DNA of 11,174 nucleotides from Nanobdellota archaeon (GTDB lineage Archaea > Nanobdellota > Nanobdellia > Woesearchaeales > GW2011-AR15): the NCBI GenBank assembly GCA_018815145.1, contig JAHIYL010000159.1, positions 1 to 11,174 on the forward strand, given 5' to 3'. Positions 1 to 5,658 of this stretch are shown here, piece after piece (position 1 is the stretch's first letter; each line of letters begins with the position of its first letter). The notes below the pieces were generated by a model that was not told where the DNA came from, did not search any database, and saw nothing but the letters and a program-made list of their open reading frames with translations. A program made the translations under genes and the position numbers.

Positions 1-10
1 ATAAATAATA

Positions 11-21
11 AAATATTTAAA
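11..21 (+). promoter_or_regulatory. TATA-box promoter of the duplicated-HTH gene
   Basis: The A/T run ATATTTAAA at 13-21 is a good archaeal TATA box. Its centre lies about 28 bp before the ATG at 46, so transcription should begin at or next to the start codon and give a leaderless mRNA. No Shine-Dalgarno site sits at a usable distance; the AGGAG at 21-25 is about 20 nt too far upstream. Seen by eye; the transcription start is inferred. Confidence 0.6.
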
Positions 22-45
22 GGAGTTCTTACATAATAAGTAGCA

Positions 46-567
46 ATGGCCATCAGTAGAGGGGAATTTCTAAAGAACAGTATAGCAAATGACAAGGTTA
101 CAGAGGCCTTGCAAGTCATTGACAGGTACTTCAAAGACAAATATGCTATTTCTACATCTGAAGTCCTTGAGATTCTTGAGAGAGAAGAGCTTTCTATTCC
201 CCTGAGTGTTTTTTCAAACACACCGCTCTCTTCTCTCGAGATAATAGTACGGTACCTGAAAGAGACTCTGGGAAAGACTTATCATGAGACAGCAGAGCTC
301 CTGAACAGGGATGATAGGACAGTCTGGAGTACCTATAATAATTCTCTGAAAAAGTACCGTGGAAAATTGAAGATAGGACCGAGTTCTGATGCAATTCCCC
401 TCTCAATTTTTGCTGACAGGAAATACAGTGTCCTTGAATCAATTGTGGTCTTCCTAAAAAACACCAGGCAGAAGAGCTTCAATGAGATAGCTGAAAAGCT
501 GAAAAAGAACTACCAGACAATCTGGACAACATACAGAAAGGCGCAGGCTAAAGATGAAACGCGATAA
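46..567 (+). CDS. Duplicated helix-turn-helix DNA-binding protein, likely regulator
   Basis: The 173-residue soluble protein carries the same domain of about 53 residues twice, at roughly 51-104 and 117-168. Each copy opens with IPLS(V/I)F, continues with a helix containing (L)E.IV.(Y/F)LK, and then K(T/S)(Y/F).E.AE.L followed by T(V/I)W(S/T)TY. This is the layout of a sigma-region-4-like or DnaA-like helix-turn-helix, with the TxW(S/T)TY helix as the likely DNA-recognition element. The first 45 residues form a separate helical segment. Tandem HTH proteins of this kind recur in DPANN genomes (recollection, not a search). The last 14 nt overlap the next gene, which encodes a secreted protein, so the two are probably co-transcribed and translationally coupled. 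The target DNA is unknown; regulation of its own operon is a guess. Start chosen from the TATA-to-ATG distance. Confidence 0.75.
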   Translation: MAISRGEFLKNSIANDKVTEALQVIDRYFKDKYAISTSEVLEILEREELSIPLSVFSNTPLSSLEIIVRYLKETLGKTYHETAELLNRDDRTVWSTYNNSLKKYRGKLKIGPSSDAIPLSIFADRKYSVLESIVVFLKNTRQKSFNEIAEKLKKNYQTIWTTYRKAQAKDETR

Positions 568-1282
568 GATAGCAGTAAATATGATCGGACTTTTAATAGT
601 TTCATTACTCTTAGCTTCAGCCATATATGCTCAGGCGAGTCCGAGCGGAGCACAGATCATCTATAATTCCACAGAGACAAAACAGAGTGAGCCTGCCTCA
701 TTCATCAATACAACAGGCGGCTCATTCACTACACTTATCCTGTACGGCGAGACACAGAATCCAAGATGGAAGGCTTATGTCGGTAATGTCACAGGAAAGT
801 TTGTACTTGATGATGCAGATAATTATACACTCTATGAATGGGATGTGACAACAGTCACAGGTGAAGTATATGCTTCAAGAGCCAGCAGCATCACCTGGGC
901 TGATATAGCCTGTGCAACCCAGGACAATATCACATCAGAAGAAGATGATATGAACCACACGACATCAAGCAAGGATTCCATCAACTCAACATTCCAGTAT
1001 CAGATACATAAGGAATTCTATGTCGGAACCACGTATATCGCGAACAGCACATGCAGGTCGACCGCAACCTGGGTGAATAACACTGTCCAGAGCGTTACAG
1101 AGGATTCATTGTTCCAGGAGATGCTGCTCTCTGACGGACCTAATCTTGTCTATGCGACAATACTGCATGATGAGGTCACTGGTTTCAACTACAAGGACTA
1201 TGACTTCCAGATGATAGTCGCAGAAGTGGATAGTGTGGCTGCTAGTTCGACGCCTTATTACTTCTGGGTGGAACTTGCGTAA
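554..1282 (+). CDS. Secreted, probably N-glycosylated surface protein of unknown function
   Basis: The 242-residue product starts with a classical Sec signal peptide: a basic MKRDK stretch, a hydrophobic core at about 9-22 (MIGLLIVSLLLASAI) and a probable cleavage site after AYA near residue 26. The mature part is Ser/Thr-rich, with at least eight N-x-S/T sequons (NST, NTT, NVT, NYT, NIT, NHT and others) and two cysteines (in IACAT and STCRS) that could form a disulfide. There is no second membrane helix, lipobox or C-terminal anchor, so it is probably released or held by the cell envelope. I recall very similar exported proteins from Woesearchaeota-like genomes but know no function. The start at 554 lies inside the upstream HTH gene in another frame, so it probably depends on coupled translation. 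GC content is clearly higher here than in the gene that follows. Confidence 0.8.
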   Translation: MKRDKIAVNMIGLLIVSLLLASAIYAQASPSGAQIIYNSTETKQSEPASFINTTGGSFTTLILYGETQNPRWKAYVGNVTGKFVLDDADNYTLYEWDVTTVTGEVYASRASSITWADIACATQDNITSEEDDMNHTTSSKDSINSTFQYQIHKEFYVGTTYIANSTCRSTATWVNNTVQSVTEDSLFQEMLLSDGPNLVYATILHDEVTGFNYKDYDFQMIVAEVDSVAASSTPYYFWVELA

Positions 1283-1294
1283 ATATTTAAATAT
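1283..1294 (+). promoter_or_regulatory. TATA-box promoter of the orphan two-repeat gene
   Basis: ATATTTAAATAT begins directly after the TAA stop (1280-1282) of the secreted-protein gene. Its centre is about 28 bp before the ATG at 1317. This predicts a leaderless transcript independent of the upstream operon, although the intergenic gap is only 34 bp. Confidence 0.65.
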
Positions 1295-1309
1295 AACATG
1301 TTTTTTCAG
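1289..1309 (+). repeat. Left copy of an imperfect direct repeat flanking the orphan gene
   Basis: AAATATAACATG followed by TTTTTTCAG (1289-1309) resembles AAATATAAATGCATG followed by TTTTGCAG (1891-1913), which overlaps the 3' end of the gene at 1317-1898. The match needs a short gap and is in AT-rich DNA, so it may be chance. Confidence 0.25.
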
Positions 1310-1316
1310 TGACTAA

Positions 1317-1898
1317 ATGACAAAAAATTCAAAAACTCCAAAACTTGATTTAGTAAGATGTATTTTGGAGTACCAGCATAGTATATATACTGTTGATGAA
1401 GTTAGATTTATTGATGAGCTTCTAGATAATGAATATTTGGAAATTGAGCATCAATCCCACGAAGGAATAAAGAAAATTGAGTCACAAAATTTGGAAGAAA
1501 TGATTCCTGATCCAAAAGACGAATCTACCGAGCGATTTTTGTATTTAAATTTTCTGTTTGAAAGTCCCTCAACTTCATTGGTTTTTCATTATCAGAGAAA
1601 TTGTGGTTACAAATATTCCTTAGCACGAAATAATTCAAAATCAAAAATTGATGCTCTATCTCTGCTTTTGGGAAAAGACAAGGGATATAAAGCCGACAGA
1701 ATTAGGTTGATAGGGTCCATACTTGATCCTGAAAAAATCAAAATAGATGGACATGAACACTCATTCTCGTCAGCGCAATCCAACCTGAAAGTTCTTATAC
1801 CTGATGAAGGAACAAAACACATATGCATAGAATATATATTGGGAACAAAATCACTCAAATTCAACTATATACCTGAGATAGGATATAGGCAAATATAA
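1317..1898 (+). CDS. Orphan protein made of two diverged copies of an unknown domain
   Basis: I do not recognise this 193-residue protein. It is soluble, with no signal peptide or membrane helix. Its two halves align: residues about 9-99 and 110-191 both begin K(L/I)D.L, then carry R.I...LD.E...I..H, then S.N L...IPD, then a hydrophobic strand, and end L.F.Y....GY(K/R). This suggests an old internal duplication of an alpha/beta domain of about 85 residues, or a pseudodimer. Only two cysteines in the first half and one in the second are present and they do not align, so metal binding is unlikely. The DNA is markedly more AT-rich than the gene before it: about 32% GC in 1441-1500 against about 53% in 1081-1140. 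With its own promoter and near-repeats at both ends, it may be a recent acquisition. Start chosen from the TATA spacing. Confidence 0.7.
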   Translation: MTKNSKTPKLDLVRCILEYQHSIYTVDEVRFIDELLDNEYLEIEHQSHEGIKKIESQNLEEMIPDPKDESTERFLYLNFLFESPSTSLVFHYQRNCGYKYSLARNNSKSKIDALSLLLGKDKGYKADRIRLIGSILDPEKIKIDGHEHSFSSAQSNLKVLIPDEGTKHICIEYILGTKSLKFNYIPEIGYRQI

Positions 1899-1913
1899 AT
1901 GCATGTTTTGCAG
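1891..1913 (+). repeat. Right copy of the imperfect direct repeat flanking the orphan gene
   Basis: AAATATAAATGCATG then TTTTGCAG overlaps the TAA stop of the orphan gene and resembles 1289-1309 just before it. Low significance in AT-rich DNA. Confidence 0.25.
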
Positions 1914-1940
1914 CAATCACAAAAGGATATGTCAAAACAT
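1903..1940. repeat. 8-bp inverted repeat between two genes
   Basis: ATGTTTTG (1903-1910) is the exact reverse complement of CAAAACAT (1933-1940), with 22 nt between. The right arm abuts the TATA box of the next gene. It could be a weak hairpin after the orphan gene or a regulator site; the loop is long and the arms AT-rich, so this is only suggestive. Confidence 0.3.
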
Positions 1941-1941
1941 A

Positions 1942-1949
1942 TTTATACT
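1942..1949 (+). promoter_or_regulatory. TATA-box promoter of the small membrane protein gene
   Basis: TTTATACT at 1942-1949 matches the archaeal TATA consensus and is centred about 28 bp before the ATG at 1974. The mRNA is predicted to be leaderless. Confidence 0.6.
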
Positions 1950-1973
1950 TAATAATTCCCATAAATATCCATA

Positions 1974-2198
1974 ATGTTTTACATCTACATCCTGGCTCTG
2001 ATGATCTCCTATGACATATACCTGCACATCGTAGAACTTATCCACGGCAACTGGAAAAAGGCTTGGAACAAAAAGTATTATTGGCCGCCATCGAAAATAT
2101 TCAACCAAAAAGGTAATGATAGGTTCTATAATATATTTTGGACAATATACTGGATCATAGGTTTGATAATAGCCATAATCTGCATTATTCCAAATTAG
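1974..2198 (+). CDS. Small membrane protein, 74 residues, unknown function
   Basis: The short product has a hydrophobic first segment (about 1-21, rich in Tyr and Ile), a basic and aromatic middle (GNWKKAWNKKYYWPPSK, about 26-42), and a second hydrophobic segment at about 54-72 (FWTIYWIIGLIIAIICIIP). This fits a two-helix hairpin in the membrane with the positive loop inside. No family is recognised. The gene is supported by a well-placed TATA box and a protein-like composition. A competing 92-codon reading frame lies on the opposite strand across the same bases, but it has no recognisable promoter or protein character. Possible roles such as a toxin-like small protein or a membrane-complex subunit cannot be told apart. 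Confidence 0.6.
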   Translation: MFYIYILALMISYDIYLHIVELIHGNWKKAWNKKYYWPPSKIFNQKGNDRFYNIFWTIYWIIGLIIAIICIIPN

Positions 2199-2213
2199 TC
2201 TTTTCTGCAAATA

Positions 2214-2223
2214 TTTTTATACC
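2214..2223 (+). promoter_or_regulatory. TATA-box promoter of the EamA transporter gene
   Basis: TTTTTATACC at 2214-2223 is centred 26 bp before the ATG at 2244. This decides the start: the in-frame TTG at 2235 would lie at or upstream of the predicted transcription start, so the ATG is preferred and the mRNA is probably leaderless. Confidence 0.6.
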
Positions 2224-2243
2224 TATTTAGTGTTTTGAATCCA

Positions 2244-3149
2244 ATGATAAAAAAGAATATTCGCAGGGAGATATCAGGTGATGCTCTTGGGATCCTGACT
2301 TTTTTCATCAACAGTTTCTTTCCGATATTTTCAGTGCTTGCACTTCTTAAAGTCCTGCCTCTGTTCACAGCAGCTTTTTCGGTCTTTTTTCAGCTGATAT
2401 TCTTTGCAGCACTTTTTGTCATTCAAAACAGATGGAAGGAACTAAAAAAAACAAAAGCATGGAAATATATTGCTGTCACAACATTCACCAATACCATACT
2501 TGCAACAATCCTCTTATTTTTTGGGCTGCAAAAGACAACAGCCGGCAATGCCAGCCTAGTGCTCCTCATGGAAATCCTCTTTTCCTTCCTATTCCTGGGC
2601 ATTCTCAAAAAAGAGAAAGTCACAAGACAGAATATAATCGGAGTCATCATAATGATGATTGGTGCAACTATTATATTCTTCCCAAAGACCACAGGCATAA
2701 ATTCCGGTGACTTCCTGATACTCCTCTGCACAATATTGTACCCTATTGGCAATTATATGCAGCAAAAGGTAAGAAAAGAGATTAGCACAACCACAATAAT
2801 GCTGCTCAGGAGCATCTTGGGGAGCCTATTCCTATTTATTTTTGCATATATATATTCAACACCACCAACTATCGTGGATTTGAGGCAGTCAGCATTGTTT
2901 TTAGCTGCAAACGGCATATTATTTTTTGGGATTGTCAACATCCTTTGGCTTGAGGCAATTCACAGGATACCCATAACAAAGGCAATATCATTCTCTACAA
3001 TGACACCGGTATTTACAATGATGTTTTCATATTTCATATTAAAGGAGATCCCAACTATCTATCAGATTCTGGGAGCTGTTCCAATAATAATCGGTGCACA
3101 TCTAGTGATTAAAAAGAAAGAATTGAATATAAAAATAAATAAAAAATAG
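2244..3149 (+). CDS. DMT-superfamily transporter (EamA family), ten membrane helices
   Basis: The 301-residue integral membrane protein has about ten hydrophobic helices arranged as two homologous EamA halves (about 13-147 and 156-290), the standard length and layout for drug/metabolite exporters of this family. The second half ends with the typical run in which an aliphatic/aromatic helix (SFSTMTPVFTMMFSYFIL) is followed by KEIPT, a glycine-containing last helix (QILGAVPIIIGAHLVI) and a lysine-rich cytoplasmic tail. The first half shows the matching ASLVLLMEILFSFLFLGIL-KKEK pattern. Family members export amino acids, nucleosides, sugars or drugs; the substrate cannot be read from the sequence. 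It has its own promoter and ends only 2 nt from the stop of the convergent zinc-ribbon gene, so their transcripts probably overlap at the 3' ends. Confidence 0.9.
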   Translation: MIKKNIRREISGDALGILTFFINSFFPIFSVLALLKVLPLFTAAFSVFFQLIFFAALFVIQNRWKELKKTKAWKYIAVTTFTNTILATILLFFGLQKTTAGNASLVLLMEILFSFLFLGILKKEKVTRQNIIGVIIMMIGATIIFFPKTTGINSGDFLILLCTILYPIGNYMQQKVRKEISTTTIMLLRSILGSLFLFIFAYIYSTPPTIVDLRQSALFLAANGILFFGIVNILWLEAIHRIPITKAISFSTMTPVFTMMFSYFILKEIPTIYQILGAVPIIIGAHLVIKKKELNIKINKK

Positions 3150-3151
3150 GT

Positions 3152-3643
3152 CTATCGTTTTCTGAAAGGTCTTAATACTCTTCCTTCAGGTTTGCCTCTG
3201 TCTCCGCTTCTTGACCTGTCACTTGTTCGAGGTCTTCCTCTTGGACTCGATGGTCTGTCACCATCTCTTGAAAAACTACTCCTGTCTCTGTGTGGTCTAT
3301 CTCTACTGAAACCCGTATCTTTCTTATCTCCAAGAATGCTCAGTATCCTATCCAGCTTCATGTTGATCTCTTCAAGAGTGTTAGGAGTTGAGCCTCTGGT
3401 TGGTTTGAAACCAACGTCTTCATCCTTCTTAAAACAATCGCTGCAGAAAATAGGCTTGTTTGTAGTTGGTTTGAACGGAACCTGGCTTTTTTTGCCGCAT
3501 TTGTCGCATATGATGTCAGTGAACTCAAGATGTGGCCTTATTGCATCGCGCCTTCCAAATTTTTTCTGATCTCTTCTATCCATCCTTGGAACATTCTCGT
3601 TTCGTGTACTTTCTTTTTTAAAATCTTTCTTGAATTCTTTCAT
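3152..3643 (-). CDS. CxxC-x17-CxxC zinc-ribbon protein with Arg/Ser/Gly-rich tail
   Basis: The 163-residue protein has three parts. Residues 1-36 are strongly basic. A zinc ribbon follows with Cys46-x2-Cys49 (CDKC) and Cys67-x2-Cys70 (CSDC), exactly 17 residues apart, which is the spacing of the named CxxC-x17-CxxC domain. A predicted amphipathic helix (about 88-106, LEEINMKLDRILSIL) may mediate oligomerisation. Residues 110-163 are a low-complexity tail of RD, RS, RG and PRGRP motifs, likely disordered and RNA-binding. A role with nucleic acid or ribosomes is inferred from the zinc ribbon and basic tail; no specific function is known to me. The start at 3643 is preferred to the ATG six codons upstream (3661), since a TATA-like box at 3680-3671 places the transcript start near 3649 and GAGGTG lies just before this ATG. 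It diverges from the membrane-protein operon. Confidence 0.8.
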   Translation of the reverse strand: MKEFKKDFKKESTRNENVPRMDRRDQKKFGRRDAIRPHLEFTDIICDKCGKKSQVPFKPTTNKPIFCSDCFKKDEDVGFKPTRGSTPNTLEEINMKLDRILSILGDKKDTGFSRDRPHRDRSSFSRDGDRPSSPRGRPRTSDRSRSGDRGKPEGRVLRPFRKR

Positions 3644-3670
3644 AATGCACCTCAGCTGCAAAAAATATGA

Positions 3671-3680
3671 TATTAATAAA
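3671..3680 (-). promoter_or_regulatory. TATA-like box of the zinc-ribbon gene
   Basis: Read on the minus strand, TTTATTAATA (3680 to 3671) lies about 32 bp before the ATG at 3643, giving a leader of only a few bases. This supports the shorter start. Confidence 0.45.
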
Positions 3681-3729
3681 TCTTCTACTTAAGAGGAGTC
3701 AATGCGCTATTTATAAAATTATGCCTAAT

Positions 3730-3744
3730 TACTTAGTCTAAGTA
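3730..3744. promoter_or_regulatory. 15-bp palindrome, candidate operator 1
   Basis: TACTTAG-T-CTAAGTA is a perfect 7-bp inverted repeat around one base. It sits in the middle of the divergent promoter region, about 50-65 bp upstream of the zinc-ribbon TATA box and about 60-70 bp upstream of the operon TATA box. It could bind a dimeric winged-helix regulator such as the one encoded at 4410-4697. Inference only. Confidence 0.45.
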
Positions 3745-3781
3745 GTAATTTTGTCTGAAAATTGTACTGTCATCATTATTG

Positions 3782-3793
3782 CAAAGTACTTTG
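3782..3793. promoter_or_regulatory. 12-bp palindrome, candidate operator 2
   Basis: CAAAGTACTTTG is a perfect palindrome just upstream of the operon TATA box, about where a TFB recognition element or an activator/repressor site would be. It shares the TACTT/AAGTA half-site with the palindrome at 3730-3744. Confidence 0.45.
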
Positions 3794-3802
3794 TATAAAA
3801 AA

Positions 3803-3839
3803 GTATATATATTAGTATAACATTCTTATGATAAGAGGT
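3803..3839 (+). promoter_or_regulatory. Promoter and Shine-Dalgarno site of the three-gene operon
   Basis: GTATATATAT (3803-3812) is the likely TATA box, placing the transcript start near 3834. GAGGT at 3835-3839 lies 7 nt before the ATG at 3847, a normal ribosome-binding distance. A second TATA-like run (TTGTATAAAA, 3791-3800) is an alternative. Confidence 0.55.
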
Positions 3840-3846
3840 AATCAGA

Positions 3847-4413
3847 ATGGACTTAAAAAAAATCGAAAAAAAAACATTCATTAATGCACTTTATCAGGAC
3901 GGAATCTTTGACTTCATATTAGGAAGCGTCTTTTTTATCATTGGCATTGAGTTCTTGACAGGAGCGGACTTTTTGATTCCATTAGGATTTATCGTCCTAG
4001 TAATTGGATGGGCTGTGAAGAAAAAAATAATTGAACCAAGGATAGGTAAGGTGAAGTTCAGCGCAAAGCGGAACAGAAGCATCATGCATGCTGTATTAGT
4101 GCTGGTCATATCTGTGTTTTTTGGCATGATATTCATATTTGTGGCAAATTCAGGAATAGGGAATATTCCGATAGGAGCAATCATCATACCACTCAATATC
4201 CTGGTTGTCTTTGTGCTGATAGCATATTTCCTGGGATATGATATACTGTATCTTTATGCATTTCTGCTCGCATCGGGTGTTGCAGGTTTTGAGATATTGA
4301 AGTCAAGAGCCTTCACTAATCCTTACTTTTTGATAGTGCCGTCAGGGATCATAATGCTTATAGGCATGATAAAATTCATAAGGTTCATGATGAAATATCC
4401 ACACCCAAAATGA
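3847..4413 (+). CDS. Six-helix integral membrane protein, unknown function
   Basis: The 188-residue protein has a short basic N-terminus (MDLKKIEKK), then six likely membrane helices at about 20-37, 42-57, 79-100, 108-128, 130-148 and 160-180. Between helices 2 and 3 lies a strongly basic loop (about 58-77, with KKK and KRNR), which by the positive-inside rule is cytoplasmic. No catalytic motif is visible and I cannot name a family. The next gene, a small winged-helix regulator, begins within its stop codon (ATGA overlap). Pairing of a small multi-helix membrane protein with this type of regulator is common in archaea and bacteria, and suggests the regulator and membrane protein act in one response, perhaps to membrane or drug stress. 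That last step is inference. Confidence 0.75.
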   Translation: MDLKKIEKKTFINALYQDGIFDFILGSVFFIIGIEFLTGADFLIPLGFIVLVIGWAVKKKIIEPRIGKVKFSAKRNRSIMHAVLVLVISVFFGMIFIFVANSGIGNIPIGAIIIPLNILVVFVLIAYFLGYDILYLYAFLLASGVAGFEILKSRAFTNPYFLIVPSGIIMLIGMIKFIRFMMKYPHPK

Positions 4414-4697
4414 AGATAGATAAAATTATCCATGAGCCTGCCAGATTGCTTATAATCAGCCATCTCTATGTAGTTGAAAGCGCAGATGCACTTTTTTTGC
4501 AGAGGCAGACAGAGCTTTCGTGGGGAAATCTGTCTTCCCATATGACTAAGCTTGAAAAAGTAGGTTATATCAGAGTAAAAAAAGATTTTCAGGGCAGCAA
4601 ACCTCATACAATGCTTGAATTGACAAAGAAAGGCACAGAGGCATTTGAAAAATACAGGCAGGATATGAAAGAGATGCTGAAAAAAAGCGAGGTGTGA
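4410..4697 (+). CDS. Small winged-helix transcriptional regulator (MarR/ArsR-like, HTH_34 type)
   Basis: The 95-residue protein is essentially one winged-helix domain. It opens with IHEPARLLIISHLY (about 7-20), followed by the turn-helix LSWGNLSSHMTKLEKVGYI (about 36-54), in which the SWGNLSSHMTKLE helix is the recognition helix, and then the wing K.FQG.KPHTMLELT. A C-terminal helix (KKGTEAFEKYRQDMKEMLKK) probably dimerises. This closely follows the pattern of the winged-helix family PF13601 (HTH_34). The start overlaps the preceding stop by ATGA, so translation is likely coupled; the stop lies 4 nt before the methyltransferase ATG. A local autorepressor role acting on the palindromes at 3730-3744 and 3782-3793 is plausible but unproven. 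Confidence 0.85.
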   Translation: MKIDKIIHEPARLLIISHLYVVESADALFLQRQTELSWGNLSSHMTKLEKVGYIRVKKDFQGSKPHTMLELTKKGTEAFEKYRQDMKEMLKKSEV

Positions 4698-4701
4698 GAG
4701 G

Positions 4702-5571
4702 ATGGAGACAGAGAAAATAATTGACACCATTGATATTGATGAGGTTGAAGAGACATCATTCCTGACCCTGTTCTGCCATGCTATAGAAAGCAGGTCAAAG
4801 GACCCTATTATGTATGACAAAAAAGCAGTGGCAATAGCAGATGAATTGAGCAAAGTGCTCACAGGCTCAAAAAAAAAGATTGACAGGTTGCTTGCTGCAA
4901 AAAAGATCAATAAAATGCTGGTGACACATGTGGTCATCAGGGCAAAAAAATATGACGAGTATGCAAAAGAATTCCTAAGACAAAACCCTGATGGTACAAT
5001 AGTCAATATCGGATGCGGCATGGATTCAAGATTCTCAAGAATTGATGATGGGAACGTCCGGTTCTTTGACCTTGACCTGCCGGAAATTATTGAACTCAAA
5101 AAAAAGTTCTGCAAGGAGACAGAAAGATACAGGTTCGTCTCATCCTCAGTTTTTGGCAGGGAATGGATGAATCTGGTTAAAAAAGAAAAAGGGCCATATT
5201 TTTTCATGGCTGAAGGAGTCTTCATGTACCTTGATCCGGTTGAAGTCAGATCGCTCGTGCTGCATCTGCAGAAGAATTTCCCAGGCTCCGAACTTGTATG
5301 TGAAGTCTTCAATTCAGCGTGGCTGAAAAGACCATGGAAAGGAATAGTGGATTTCAAACTGAGAAAAGAGCTTCATCTAGGAAAAGATATCACATTCAGT
5401 TTTGGCATTGGGGACAGCAATGAGATGGAAGGCTGGAACAAAGGGATAGAGTTTTTAGATGACTGGTTCTATCTGGATGCAGATGAAAAGAAACTTGGGA
5501 TGTTGAGGATATTACGGAAAATTAAATTGTTCAGGCAATCTCTGTGGACTGTGCATTACCGGCTGAACTGA
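4702..5571 (+). CDS. Class I SAM-dependent methyltransferase, TcmP/PPM1 (leucine carboxyl methyltransferase) family
   Basis: The 289-residue protein shows the family's motif order. The SAM-binding motif is VNIGCGMDSRFSRI (101-114), the equivalent of the family's LG.GLDTR.YR. It is followed by the acidic motif FFDLDLPEIIELKK (121-134) and by MAEGVFMYLDPVEVRSLV (169-186). The upstream helical part (about 1-95, including SRSKDPIMYDKKA) matches the family's substrate-side lid. The second glycine position of motif I is Cys105, an unusual but tolerated variation. Known relatives methylate carboxyl or hydroxyl groups of polyketides (TcmP) or a protein C-terminus (PPM1); the substrate here is unknown. 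GAGGTG (4689-4694) lies 7 nt upstream of the ATG and overlaps the end of the regulator gene, so this is the third gene of the operon. Confidence 0.85.
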   Translation: METEKIIDTIDIDEVEETSFLTLFCHAIESRSKDPIMYDKKAVAIADELSKVLTGSKKKIDRLLAAKKINKMLVTHVVIRAKKYDEYAKEFLRQNPDGTIVNIGCGMDSRFSRIDDGNVRFFDLDLPEIIELKKKFCKETERYRFVSSSVFGREWMNLVKKEKGPYFFMAEGVFMYLDPVEVRSLVLHLQKNFPGSELVCEVFNSAWLKRPWKGIVDFKLRKELHLGKDITFSFGIGDSNEMEGWNKGIEFLDDWFYLDADEKKLGMLRILRKIKLFRQSLWTVHYRLN

Positions 5572-5608
5572 CAGTAAAGAATTATAGATAGTCCTGTCCT
5601 CACCGCAA

Positions 5609-5651
5609 AATTTTTAACTTTCAATGTATATTGATTGTATATAAAAGAGGT
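5609..5651 (+). promoter_or_regulatory. Promoter and Shine-Dalgarno site of the signal peptidase-like gene
   Basis: AATTTTTAAC near 5609-5618 is a TATA-like box that would start transcription near 5640. GAGGT at 5647-5651 is 7 nt before the ATG at 5659. The in-frame TTG at 5635 has no ribosome site and would begin upstream of the predicted transcript, so the ATG is preferred. Confidence 0.5.
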
Positions 5652-5658
5652 AAATTTC

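Noticed and set aside
1932..2210. Minus-strand frame of 92 codons over the small membrane protein
   Set aside because: No promoter is placed for it, while the plus-strand 74-residue frame has a TATA box at the right distance and a plausible two-helix membrane product.
2235..2243. TTG start of the transporter three codons upstream
   Set aside because: It lies at or before the predicted transcription start from the TATA box at 2214-2223; the ATG at 2244 fits better.
3192..3569. Plus-strand frame of 125 codons over the zinc-ribbon gene
   Set aside because: Leu/Ser-rich complement of the Arg/Ser-rich tail; the minus strand shows the exact CxxC-x17-CxxC motif.
4323..5357. Open minus-strand frame of 344 codons
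   Set aside because: It runs antisense to the end of the membrane-protein gene, the whole winged-helix regulator and most of the methyltransferase, all recognisable on the plus strand. Its product is Ser/Phe/Leu-rich with no motif, as expected for the complement of Lys/Glu-rich codons.
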